Assembly (NCBI GenBank): GCA_000444245.1
Contig: ATSW01104592.1
Location: 1-20,016, forward strand
DNA from: Botryllus schlosseri
Lineage: Eukaryota > Chordata > Ascidiacea > Stolidobranchia > Styelidae
Direction: 5' to 3'
Length of the DNA stretch: 20,016 bases
Both the position numbers and the translations under genes were made by a program. Under the pieces are notes generated by a model, which saw only the letters and a list, made by a program, of their open reading frames with translations, did no database searches and was not told the origin of the DNA. Shown piece after piece: positions 8,201-17,829 of this stretch. Numbering within the stretch: the stretch's first letter is position 1; every line of letters starts with the position of its first letter.

Positions 8201-8415
8201 GCTGAGTTTTGATAAAAACAATCCCATTCTAAAATCTCCACGTCCCGTTATGTGAAGTGTATGCGTCCTCGTGGTGGAAATCAATCTCCATACCAGGAAT
8301 ATAACTTTTTTACTGTAGATATGATGGATTTAAGATTGGTATGATTCATATCCATATAAGTGTTTCCTTAAAATATGAGTAGCATGGCACATCAACATGT
8401 ACGTAAAGTTCATAC

Positions 8416-8586
8416 CTGTACAATGCGATGTAGCAGACGAGCATGAAGACAAATGCCACAATATTGAGCACCAGAAGTGCGAATGAGTACGCCCACGATC
8501 CGTCTTTGTTTCGGTCGGGAAAGAAAGTTGGGAGGCAAACTGTGTGACTCGAATAATATCCGAACTCATACGTAGACTTTATAGGA
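8416..8586 (-). CDS. Receptor gene A, exon with extracellular loop 2 and TM5
   Basis: This is a second exon of the same receptor family, upstream of gene B on the same strand. It starts in phase 2 after TATATACAG (8587-8595). It encodes loop 2 ending YEFGYYSSHTVCLP, with the cysteine expected to pair with TM3 and the C-L-P signature of LGR/relaxin receptors, a polar loop (FFPDRNKDGSW), then AYSFALLVLNIVAFVFMLVC as TM5, with L-N-x-x-A-F as in LGRs. The donor is ACAG|GTATGA (phase 2). Its place upstream of an N-terminal LDLa exon means it is not part of gene B in colinear order; it most likely belongs to a tandem paralogue. TM1 to TM4 exons for this copy were not found between 8.6 and 16 kb. 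The open frame continues past the acceptor to 8729, but that stretch is hydrophilic and unlike TM4. Confidence 0.82.
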
Positions 8587-8730
8587 CTGTATATATTAAT
8601 TTGAGAAATCAGTTTCCTCAGTTGGCCCCATTCCGTGCTGTCATAGGAAATTACGGCGTTTTTTAGTAGCTTCGCTACGAATATTTGCAAGAAATGCGGT
8701 TTCTTACCTGTCGCCATGTTCAACGCCACT

Positions 8731-10514
8731 ACCGTTGTTGAGAAAGCTTAACCACTTTATCAAATGTTGCTTGTCATTCTGATTGACTTCTGTTTTGAAT
8801 AGCACAGTGTCATTGAATCTAGAAGCAACGACTGTTATTGACTGTCTTGTTATAAATGACGCATTTCTATGTACAACTTTGCCAACACATTGATATCAAT
8901 AGCGCGACTAAATGACATATACATAAATGTATCGAATCAAAATACATCTTCCATTTTCTAAAAAAGCTACGTACCGGAGTTGGGCAAGTGGAAAATTTCC
9001 AGCTTTTTCAAACTACATTACAATTAAACTTATAGCTATACAGTTTTTTCTAATTAGATTGGAATTGCTGAATTCACGAAAACTTGAAAATTGAATTACA
9101 TTCCGGATTAGAATAAAATACAACAGACTTCAAGTTCAGTTCAGATCAAGGCAGAGTATATTAATACATGGAAATTCGTTGCATGATAATGGCGTGTGTC
9201 TGTCGGCCTACATCATGATTAGCACGATTCGCATCATAAAGTTCTCCAATAACATTTTCAGAAAAACTGGAAATTAGATTATCAATACAGCATTATACAA
9301 ATATTTCATAAACTTTATTAGATATGAATTACTGGCACTGCGTTTCAATTAGTTTAATTAGAGAACCAGAATTGGCCATATTGTCCAAGTCTGCTACACC
9401 ACTAATCAATTCATACGCTGTCACGTCGAAACTAGTTAATTACACGTATGAATGGTCGATTCTCAATGTCTATGATTATATGTTTGATGACATGGTTGCC
9501 AATCCGTCCGAATTGTAGTGTGGAGGCCTTTGTGCAGAAATTGAGGTTTTTTTTCAGCTTAATCACTAATAATGCGGTCCGACAACGTCGGTACACACAT
9601 AATACGACAATGTAGGTTATATTCAGACTGCAACATGGAAACACTCAAGCCGCCACAGGCGCCAACCCAAAGAGGGGCCAAGCAGGGGCCAGATCTATGG
9701 CTCTTGTGATGGTGACGTATGACTCTCTGAGAAAGTTGGCATTTATCAATCAGCACAATTATCAATAATCAAAATCTGGTGTCTTTCGTATAATATTTCC
9801 TGGCGATGTTTGTACAGTATACAGTGCATTTCATTGTTATGTCTCATATGGCCTGATTAGCGGTGTAAGACCGGGAGTCGGAATATCCAAAGATGTGTAC
9901 TAGATGGCTAGCGTATGATAGCGGAACACAACAAGGGCTCTTTATTAGGACGTTTCAGCGTTACAACGGTAGTAAGAGTGTATTAGAGAGTATGCACTTC
10001 ATAGGGAAGCTGGGATCATATGCATATCGACTGATATGAGCCTATAAATTAAACAGTTTCCGAGGGATTATATTATAAGGCGATTTCCGGAAATCAATCA
10101 CAAACCTCATATATGGTTTCATTGGAACTGAGATAGAGATACGTGGAAAACAAGCAATCAGTTAGCTGAAAGATGTCATACGATTTTTATTACACCATTC
10201 GTATGTTCGAGACATAAGGCTTAGTAGGATTGCGCAAACACTATCGTTTCAGTGACACATCGTCAGAATTTATTTAGTGAATGAGTACCGTACTTTCAAT
10301 AGCACAAATTAACTTGTTAGTCAAAGCGCGAACTATGCCTTCTAACCAATCACCGATACAAGAGCGCAAGAATCGAAGTTCCAACTGTTGGGTAGGCCTA
10401 TTCATTCAAACTGTTTAGTAATCAAAATGAATAGATTTGTGATAGCCAGGTCACGGCACGTACTGATCGCATCGCGATGACTTGAATAGTGCAGGTCCTA
10501 CAACATCACATCAC
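8731..10514. other. No recognisable gene
   Basis: I searched the minus strand here for TM1-TM4 exons of receptor gene A and found no W-x-x-G-x-x-C or TM4 pattern. A minus-strand open stretch at about 8716-8910 ends in a good donor (GACAG|GTAAGA, phase 2) compatible with the TM5 exon, but its product (for example NQNDKQHLIKWLSFLNNGSG) is hydrophilic and unlike TM4. Nothing else stands out. Confidence 0.4.
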
Positions 10515-10712
10515 ATTTTAATACAGAAAAGATGACGCATAGGAATTCCATGTAGTGAACATCGATTTGGTATCACCATGACGTCGCTCCTCTTTAGTTG
10601 AGTCGTAGCAGTTCATTGATGTCGTTATAGGACTATTTAATAATTACCAGTGAAGATATAGAACCATTATTTCTCTATTGAAAAAAGTTTCCCTACTCTT
10701 GGTATAGAAAGA
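10515..10712 (+). repeat. Dispersed repeat, copy 2 (pair with 4360-4556)
   Basis: The order of matching blocks is the same as in copy 1: CCATGTAGTGAACATCGATTT, ATGACGTCGCTCC, GTAGCAGTTCATTGATGT, GAAGATATAGAACCAT and GAAAAAAGTTTCCCTACTCT. The divergence is high, suggesting an old family. No gene content. Confidence 0.58.
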
Positions 10713-10772
10713 TGAATTTGAAAGCTCGTTGTTTAGATACATGCCGCAGCTCTTATCATTACTGCGCAGCAC

Positions 10773-10950
10773 CAGAGGTGGTCAGTAACGAAGTACTTTT
10801 TTCTTTTTTGAAGTACTCAAGTAGTTTTCCTCTACTTCTGGTGGTTACCCAGGTAGATCTTATTTTCGCTACTTCTACTTCGTAATATTTTGTGATCTAT
10901 TTACTTACATTTCGCTATTTTCAGTTTGTCAAGAAGAAGTAGTTCAATCC
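10773..10950 (+). mobile_element. Left end of a TACTTCTACTT-rich hAT-type MITE
   Basis: It begins CAGAGGTGGTCAGTAACGAA and continues with GTACTTTT, CAAGTAGTTTT, CTCTACTTCTGG and CGCTACTTCTACTTCG. This is the well-known plan of a CAGAGGTGG...AGTAACGAAGTAC hAT MITE, and it matches 601-745. No inverted right end is present. Confidence 0.7.
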
Positions 10951-11613
10951 TCCAAACGGGAAGATAGCCTGAGTTTGAGTAATTTCGAGGCTGNTTTCAC
11001 GGAGCATCACCATTTAATTTTCATAAAATTTGAGTGAAGCCCAGAATTTTGGTCGCGCTTCGCGCGCACTGGATACGTGGTGATCAGGAGTGTTTCGCGA
11101 TAGTATCGGTGGAGATAATTTGGGTAGAGGGTTGGCGTGGTTCCGTTCACACCTCATTGTCGCCCTTCGCCATATCAAATATTTATTCGCAAAATATTAT
11201 TATGGCCCATCATAACGTTTGAAAATGATGTTTCGCAATCTAGCATTTACTTATCGTATCGTAATCTAGCAGTCCATGGCGTGTCTTAATCTGGAAAAGT
11301 GGACTCTGACTTATTTTTAGTTTTAGAGCTGTTTTAGCATACCAACCTTCGAAACTTTCTGGCATTAAGACACGAAATATATGTTCCGCTTTTAGAAATA
11401 GTATTTATATTTCACTTTCAACTCCCAGTATCATATACTTTGACTTCTAATTTTATCAGTTGTTTGATCTGGATAACATATATGTTGAAGTATGAAATCA
11501 AGCGTAGTAATGCCTTTCATCTCCGGAAATAAAGCCACACAGTATGGCATTTTTACGATCCGTTATATTTTTTAGTAGTTTTACTAATTGCGCAAAGTGT
11601 TTACACCTTAGCC
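10951..11613. other. No recognisable gene
   Basis: The stretch contains one undetermined base (10993). A plus-strand frame at 11034-11222 lacks family motifs. No repeats were recognised. Confidence 0.45.
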
Positions 11614-12284
11614 CAGGGGTGGGCAAACTACGGCCCGCAGGCCGCATGCGGCCCCACACACCGTTCTGTGCGGCCCGCGAGAGTCTAAAGAAACTTATTA
11701 AAAATATTGATAAAATGCGTACTAAAAATCTAATTAATGCTGGGACTTGGTTAAACTGTTTCTTAGTATATTTCACCATGATAATTCTTAGGTAGTGGTT
11801 GCCAAACTGGAGGCGCACTCCCCTTGGGGAGGTAAAAGCATTTGAAGGTGGGCGCGAAGCTGAGCTCAAACGAAAACAATTTTCGCGCTTCGCACGATCT
11901 ACATCCATTCATATTTGTTGCTCTGTATTTCTAGTCTGGATTTCATATTTAAAAATCTCTCATCCACAGTCGTAACCTTCCATGCCACATAACTATCCGT
12001 TAGGTTTGCTAGCATCCTGGTTGCGTTTTGTGGTATGACGATAAGGGTGTGCGAACTCTTTTACCCTCATAAGGGGGTGGGGTGGCGTGTCTTAAAAGTA
12101 CGATATCATCAAAGCAATGTTTAGATTGTTTTAAATAAGCAAATATATTATCTCCTTGTCCTCACCATATAATCAAATACCAATGTTGCGTTTTGGTTTA
12201 TAATGCCAGTTTTATATAGTGCGGCCCGCGAATGGATTCAGACATTGAATGCGGCCCGCGAGCTCAAAAGTTTGCCCACCCCTG
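11614..12284. mobile_element. hAT-type MITE (GCGGCCCGCG family), copy 2, interrupted by another element
   Basis: The inverted ends are CAGGGGTGGGCAAACTACGG on the left and TTTGCCCACCCCTG on the right. Inside each end lies a GC-rich CGGCCCGC(A/G)GGCCGC-type block typical of this class. The element is split by a second element at 11793-12097; its right half (12098-12284) matches 112-298. The flanking 8-mers CCTTAGCC and GTCTAGTG do not match, so target duplications are gone. The ORFs across it are incidental. Confidence 0.8.
11793..12097 (+). mobile_element. Element nested in the MITE (TAGTGGTTGCCAAACTGG family)
   Basis: It begins TAGTGGTTGCCAAACTGGAG, then GGCGCACTCCCCTTGGGGAG, matching the palindromic start of the element at 1309. 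The interior block from TTGTTGCTCTGTATTTCTAG to CCTTCCATGCCACATAAC also matches that copy. The host MITE resumes at GTACGATATC. No intact right terminus is visible. The flanks ATTCTTAG and TCTTAAAA share only TCTTA-like words. Confidence 0.6.
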
Positions 12285-13148
12285 GTCTAGTGAGACGCGT
12301 TACTTCACCTAAACGCGTCTAGCGCGAACAATTCATGATTAAATCGGTCAATATGATCGGGAATTGTATAGATGTTGCTCTCAATTTTTTTATCCTCCCT
12401 ACTCACGTAATCAGATTTCCCGGTAGATCTGAATGAGGTGTCTTGGAAACTGTAGGGCCCGTAAATAAACAATAAACATATTCAGGCGGAATAATAACTT
12501 TATTGTATGATATTGTTTCGTGAACTCCTGTCTGCTATGTCAAAGGATATTGAAATCGCTCAAACGTATAGCCTACTAAACTAAAAGAGGGACAGGATTT
12601 CCAATTGGTATTTCCTCACCGGCAATAAAATTTTCCTTGCTAGTTGGCATCTGTCTTGTCGGGTTCAGATTGCCAGAACAGGAACATTCGAAGCCAGCCT
12701 TTTAGGCGCCTATGGACATGGACAATAAAACATATAGGCCTATGTATATATATCGAAGTTTTCGGTCGACATAAGGGCAGTTGTTTTCGGCCAAAGTTTT
12801 CTCGCCGCCGATCGTGCTGGCACACTTCTTGGAGTTGCATGTTACATGGCATAAAACTGTATATGTCCTTTGTGTGTCGTGCTGTGGTAATGGCCGACAT
12901 ACCCATCTGTACAAAACATCCCTATTTATTGTTGGTACCCGATAACCCAGATATTCGGCAACATTCAGTCTCGGGCAGAGCGAAATTTTTTTATCAAGTT
13001 GCAAAATTTCCAAAAAACTCTATAATTTATGCTAATTTACGAAATAATCTTGGGCCTCCTTCGAGCTTGGGCTCCCCTCAATTGGGGGGTTTGGGGTGCG
13101 GCAGTTACGGTCCTGCATACACAAGATGAGCTACAGTTCCATTGTTTT
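12285..13148. other. No recognisable gene
   Basis: Overlapping frames on both strands at 12640-13129 have no family motif, and their lengths reflect a slightly richer GC content. No splice-supported exon or known repeat was recognised. Confidence 0.45.
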
Positions 13149-13156
13149 ATCTACAT
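13149..13156. repeat. Target-site duplication ATCTACAT (left)
   Basis: The 8-base word ATCTACAT directly before the hAT terminus is repeated exactly after its other end (14773-14780). Eight-base duplications are the hallmark of hAT transposition. Confidence 0.9.
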
Positions 13157-14772
13157 CAGGGGTGTCAAACTCAAATTACGTCGCGGGCCGGATTCAAACC
13201 TTCAAATCGCTCGCGGGCCACACCAGTCCACTGATTCCAAAATTTTACCCCAAGTCTTCGCTTTTCACATTAATGCATTATTATTATGCATACATATATA
13301 ATTATAATTCATCATCATCATAATCATTGGTTTACTAGCAACTTTATCAGTTCAATGCACCACGAAAATGCGATACAATGAAAGGATAGGAAGGGGTCGA
13401 AGCGACTTGGAGTAGCCTAGTCTATGGAACCAGACACCCACCTTGGCCTAGGCGATGTAAAGAGGAGGCATGCACAGTTGCGCACTGAATGAAAAGTAAA
13501 AGAAGATAATATAGAAATAGCAAACGACAAAAATGGGGTGGCATATCATGGAAGGCGAGATCGATAGGTCAGGTCGTGGTCCGGTAATCTTGAGAATGGA
13601 CTAGTATTCATTTAGTAGTACTTGCTCGTATTTCGACTTGAATGTGGACATGCTCGTCGACTGACGGAAGGCCGTCGGGATACTGTTCCACAGGTCCGGC
13701 ATATTTTTTCGGTCTATCATATGATATTTGGACGACGTGGACGCGCGTATGTTGTAGCCTACTCGTGAGCTTTTGATTCCGAGGTAAAGAAGTCATTGAA
13801 ATATTTGGGGCAATGACCGCAGTGGAACTGAAACATAAACTTGGCGATTTCTAGTTTCCGCATATCTTCTATGTTTAGGACACCGAATCTCTTCAACAGC
13901 GACTTGTTGGATTGACAACCACGCCCCTTTGGGGCCCTAGCTATGATACGGAGTACGAAGAATGTTGTAGTTTTTTCAGTGGCTGGAGTGCAGTTTTACT
14001 GAACCGCAATACGACGTAATATGCTATTGCAATAGTAGGCCTATATATTACATTGCATCACGGTTCATAAGGGTTTTATTCTAGCAAATAGCAACACCTC
14101 GATTCGCGAACAATGGAATTGGTCAAAGTACGATATTTAGCCTGTTGAGTAGCAGTTATTAACCGCTAAACAGTGGCGGAAACGACGGTATGAGTCGGCA
14201 TACTTCTTAGCTCCCTTAGCTTTGGTCCTAATCTTGGCCTTGTGAGGAATACAAGAGATTCAACTGTAAACGGAAACGTTGGACTTTGGTTGAAATCAGA
14301 TTAATTTTTGTGTGGATTCCGGAAACCTTGTGAGTCGGAAGCGACACAGCAGAGCGACCACATATACTTGAATTATATCTTTGGAGTAACTATAGTGTAT
14401 TCTCCATGTGCCCTTCATATTACGTCTCCGCTTTGGCGTTTTCAATTCTGTGAATAAGCACTTTTTGGTTTATTTTCCATAAAATTTAAATCAATGTTCA
14501 CTTTTGAGCCTTATCGAAATTAGGTGCCAATGTATTCGACTTGTTCCTAGTGGCAACTAGAGTGACAACATCATCACCGCAGTTGGGTGGTTGTGGCCTA
14601 CGAACATGCTCGACATTTGCTGTATTGAGGGATTATTTAATGGAAGTATTTCCTCAAACATCTCAACATCAGTTACAGATGTGCTTGATAAGATACACAT
14701 TTTTCAATCTACTCAGAATTGCTTCGCGGGCCGGATGAAACCGTCTGGCGGGCCGTATGTTTGACACCCATG
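13157..14772. mobile_element. hAT-type element with both ends and target duplication
   Basis: The left end is CAGGGGTGTCAAACTCAAAT followed by CGTCGCGGGCCGGATTCAAA. The right end is CGCGGGCCGGATGAAACCG ... GTATGTTTGACACCCATG, an inverted match with a GCGGGCC block near each end. Exact 8-base target duplications flank it, so the insertion is recognisable as a single event. Its 1616 bases include a LINE fragment (13601-14047) inserted inside. No hAT transposase motif (BED zinc finger or C-terminal dimerisation region) was seen, so it is a non-autonomous or internally decayed copy. Confidence 0.88.
13601..14047 (-). pseudogene. LINE reverse-transcriptase ORF, C-terminal remnant
   Basis: On the minus strand the peptide ends follow the closing part of a non-LTR retrotransposon polymerase: YYVVLRFSKTALQPLKKLQ, then TFFVLRIIARAPKGRG, then SLLKRFGVLNIEDMRKLEIA and KFMFQFHCGHCPKYFNDFF, then DLWNSIPTAFRQSTSMSTFK and SKYEQVLLNEY before a TAG at 13601. 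These match the family pattern L-x-x-L-x-I-x-D-x-x-K/R-x-x-I-A-x-F-M ... L-P-x-x-F-x-x-F ... W-N-S-I/L-P ... F-K-x-x-Y/K. At least two frame changes (near 13970 and about 13760) separate the parts, so it is a dead, 5'-truncated copy. It resembles the CR1/RTE-like group, but the clade is uncertain. It lies inside the hAT element. Confidence 0.78.
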
Positions 14773-14780
14773 ATCTACAT
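14773..14780. repeat. Target-site duplication ATCTACAT (right)
   Basis: An exact copy of the 8-mer at 13149-13156, immediately after the right terminus of the hAT element. Confidence 0.9.
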
Positions 14781-15063
14781 TTTTGATTATACAGAATTGG
14801 ATATATGTCATGTTTGACTGATTCATGCATATTAGGGTTTTAGAGAGTCCATGTTATAAAAACTCATAAAATATGAAAAAGGAAGGATATGTAGCAATGC
14901 ACTCTTACATGTTGATTGCATGGTAAATAATTCGAGCTGTACCAACAATGAATCAAGTTTGCATGCCATCGTTAATTATATGTTTGCATAACTTTATTGG
15001 TTACATGATAGTCATTTAACAGTTATTGTGGCATATAATTTTTGAAGTAATTTGGTAATACTG
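14781..15063. other. No recognisable gene
   Basis: AT-rich sequence with no open frame of note and no recognised repeat. Confidence 0.45.
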
Positions 15064-15156
15064 TTGGAGTCGGTATATTGAAAATGTGTGGAGTCGGTAT
15101 AATGAAAATGTCTGGAGTTGAAGTCGGTTTAAAAATTTACCGACTCCACAGCCCTG
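15064..15156 (-). mobile_element. hAT-type MITE end (CAGGGCTGTGGAGTCGGTA family)
   Basis: On the minus strand it begins CAGGGCTGTGGAGTCGGTAA and continues with further GACTCC/CCGACT words, a known type of animal hAT MITE. Near its inner edge a 25-base unit, GGAGTCGGTATATTGAAAAT(G), occurs twice in tandem (15066 and 15091). The other end is missing. Confidence 0.65.
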
Positions 15157-15208
15157 TATGTTATGTTGAAAAGCATTAGAAGAAACGATCTTCTTTGAGA
15201 GTGGTAGA

Positions 15209-15275
15209 CACAGTGGTTCTTAAATACGATTCACAAGACACAATGCGATGTACTAGTACTGGTACAACCTGACAT
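15209..15275 (+). mobile_element. Internally deleted copy related to the element at 1309
   Basis: It starts CACAGTGGTTCTTAAATACG and goes straight into TTCACAAGACACAATGCGAT. Similar words (ACAAGACACACAATGCGATG) lie about 240 bases inside the 1309 element, so this copy appears to have lost the intervening part. Confidence 0.45.
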
Positions 15276-15380
15276 GAATCAAACGCTGCGTTTACTCCAG
15301 GATGGGCATTCCACAAAAATTAGAGCCTTCACGCACCCAATTCGTAAAATTCGGGAGCAGCTCCGCCATTCCTAACAAAT

Positions 15381-15402
15381 GATAGATAGATAGATAGATA
15401 AT
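15381..15402 (+). repeat. (GATA)n microsatellite
   Basis: About five GATA units occur between ACAAAT and ATTGTATTTCG. It may be the tail of a retroelement in the opposite orientation (AATACAATTATC...), but no body was recognised. Confidence 0.8.
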
Positions 15403-16747
15403 TGTATTTCGTGTGTAGCAATTTACGCTTTATACACTGTCTGACTAGGATGATGTAAGCGTTATTTGGCACATTCATAATATGCGCCAGGTTTTCACGA
15501 CAAATTCGTAGATTTCGGCATCTAGCAATGGTTCAGATAAAATGTCAAATGACACTCGTGTTGCAGATCCCTTACGCCAGAATAACATGTCTACTTGCCA
15601 CTTTGATTAATAATTAAATCAGTTGCAGACACACATTTATCCAATTACGTCGTGGCGGTGTTTATTATCCTTTCTATGGTTTGTCTCAATGCTGTCTGCC
15701 ACACATAGTTGCAACCGCAGTGAGAGGTTCTATGGCGCGGAGGAGTGATAGGTGCTACGTGCGGGCTGTATTAGTAAATTGCCAGCAGTTGTACTTGGGT
15801 AAAATCTATGTTGTGTTATCATATATTAACAACTCAACGTAGCATAACGTGGAAGGTGTGGGGGCATTAATACACCTATGGAATCACTCCAGACTATATC
15901 GCGGCATCGGCTATTGGTAGCCTGAATGATGGAGATTTGAGACTGACAAGTTAGTTGGCGACCAACGAGTAGATGAGTTGAAGTATAGCGAAGTGTCCTA
16001 TACTTGATTGGTATATTCGCAAGTCGGTTCGCAGATCGAATCATCTGCATTGTGCAAATTTTCTTTGAAACTCGTCATCAGACTTATCAAAATATGAAGC
16101 TTGGTGGTCGATATGGGCTACTAATCGTATATGGGCTACTTATCGTAATCGTATACTACGCCAGTTTCCACCCATAGATTTTTCAGAGCTACAAGTATAG
16201 TTCAAATTATCCTGTTTCCATCATGGAGTAGGACGCAAATACGTAAATTAGATGAACAGCGTTCTACGGTACCAAATATTGCTTTCACACCCATTCCAAT
16301 GTGTTAAAACGAGTCAAATCCACCAATTCTTATGGAGATATGCTGCGGATGCGGAGTAGGTTGGGTTGTGGCGTACCACCACAGAAATGCGCAGGAAATG
16401 GTACTCTCAAACGTAAATCGCTACACACGTATCTGGGAAATATCTATTTTTCACGGTTTCCCCGATTTAAATAGTTGTGAAAGCCGGAATCCAGTACGAG
16501 AATGTGCCGGTGCCGACGGCCTCGTTTTGCATTCTACGCTTTGATGTAAATCTGGCAAATACACGCTATTTTTTCCACTCGCTCATTTACAGCGTTTCAA
16601 CTTCCGCTGGCTTAAATAGCGCTAGGATATTATATCTTATACTTCCGATTACCCACGAAGTGAAGCCTGCAATGATCTTAACAGCACACCCACGTCTAGT
16701 TTCAGTCTGTTGTGGATCCCTGAATGAATAGTTACCCATACTAAACA
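15403..16747. other. Upstream region of the GST-like gene, no recognised gene
   Basis: There is one local tandem duplication: an 18-base unit, ATATGGGCTACTAATCGT, at 16111-16128 and again with one change at 16129-16146. Plus-strand frames at 16332-16731 have no family motif. No clear TATA box can be assigned to the GST-like gene. Confidence 0.45.
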
Positions 16748-17072
16748 ATGCTTTTCGAGCTATGCACATGGTCGCAATACGAAATGCTGCGCACCGTAGA
16801 GCTCATGATTGAGTACGCCTGCGGCACTAGAGAGTTTCTTCACTATGATGTAGTACCTTTGACTGTTACCGGGTCCGAAGGAGGGTGCATACCCAATAAA
16901 CTGTGTAAATACGAAGAACGCTCCTGTTATTCGTGTGGTTTACCTTATGTCAAAGATGATGAAAGAAAACCCATACGAGACATCACGCCTGTATATCGTT
17001 TCGTTGCTGCCAAACTAGGACTGATACCGTTCAGACAACCTACTAGAATGAGAGAAGTGGCCGGATTTGAAG
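16748..17072 (+). CDS. Glutathione S-transferase-like gene, exon 1 (N-terminal thioredoxin-fold domain)
   Basis: The ATG opens a 108-residue segment that follows the Mu-class GST N-terminal domain. CTWSQYEMLRTVELMIEY aligns without gaps to the G-Y-W-x-x-R-G ... L-L-L-E-Y start of Mu GSTs, GLPYV carries the cis-proline, and PVYRFVAAKLGLI matches the following helix. Two key features are lost: the catalytic tyrosine before the tryptophan is Thr7 (Trp8 is kept), and the Gln-Ser pair that grips the glutathione gamma-glutamyl group after the cis-proline is replaced (IRDIT, 76-80). Normal GST activity is therefore doubtful even if it is expressed. The exon ends GAAG|GTAACA in phase 1; the next exon begins with AC, making aspartate across the join. 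The start fits the usual Mu-class N-terminus with no extra leader. Confidence 0.78.
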
Positions 17073-17829
17073 GTAACAAGTAATTTTCAATTGTTCAAGA
17101 GGTTATGTACTTCAAATCCTATCCTCGCTGTACAGGTGTTCAGGACCTGGTTAATAGGCGTCGCTTGTCAATTTATGTTTGTTCATTGATGATTGAATTG
17201 CAAATTAATTGCTGCATAACAATGAACTTGTACGGAAACGTTGACGACGACTTCCAAATTGAATGCGTCTTGTACGATCTCGAATGACATGACCACGTCT
17301 CAATATATCTGCTTTTAGTGTGCAAACAGTAGATTTACGGATTTCAATAGTGCATGTCACCCCCTTTTATTCAACGCCGCAATCGACCGGTTTGTAGTTA
17401 TCGTACTTGCAGGTTCTTGGTTGCAGGTTGTGAACGCCCCCCCAGTGAATGGCTGGTTTATGGCCTACCTTCATCATATTGGTTGGTGTTTGCAATGACA
17501 AAGGTAATAATTTGAATACGAGGTTATAAAACGTGGCACTCGCATTTGATAGTAGAGTGAGTAGAAGTAACAGGAACGCCCTGACTTTCTACTCGGTAGA
17601 AGTAAAAACTACCAAGTCAGCATTCTGGTCTGATCTTACCTAATAAGCTGAACTATTTTGAGTAGAAGTCGATGTAAGCCTAGTCTTGAATCGTAACCAA
17701 TTGAGTGTTGTAGTCTCAAATCGTAAACAAATGAGTAAGTAGTTCAAGTGGAAACGGTGATCTTGTTCAACTGGTTAGCCGGCAACGTTGAATATCCCAA
17801 TATCTCGAGCCGAATCCGTTCTATTTCAG
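17073..17829 (+). other. Phase-1 intron of the GST-like gene
   Basis: This 757-base segment runs from GTAACA to TTCTATTTCAG with a pyrimidine-rich acceptor. Removing it joins ...VAGFE to DCTERSDAS and on to a helix resembling the first C-terminal helix of Mu GSTs, so both borders are well supported. Between about 17560 and 17720 it contains short runs of GAGTAGAAGT and related words, resembling the TACTTCTAC-rich transposon family seen at 601-745 and 10773-10950. The rest shows nothing I recognise. Confidence 0.65.

Noticed and set aside
8587-8729. Upstream extension of the TM5 exon to 8729 as coding
   Set aside because: The extension is hydrophilic where TM4 should be, and a good acceptor (TATATACAG) with the right phase lies at 8587-8595.
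11498-11908. Long minus-strand frame (136 codons) over the MITE at 11614
   Set aside because: It runs through GC-rich transposon ends (GGCCGC blocks) and crosses from one element into another, so the openness comes from repeat composition.
12640-13129. Overlapping frames on both strands at 12640-13129
   Set aside because: There are no conserved motifs, no splice-supported borders and no membrane or signal segments. They look like chance openness.
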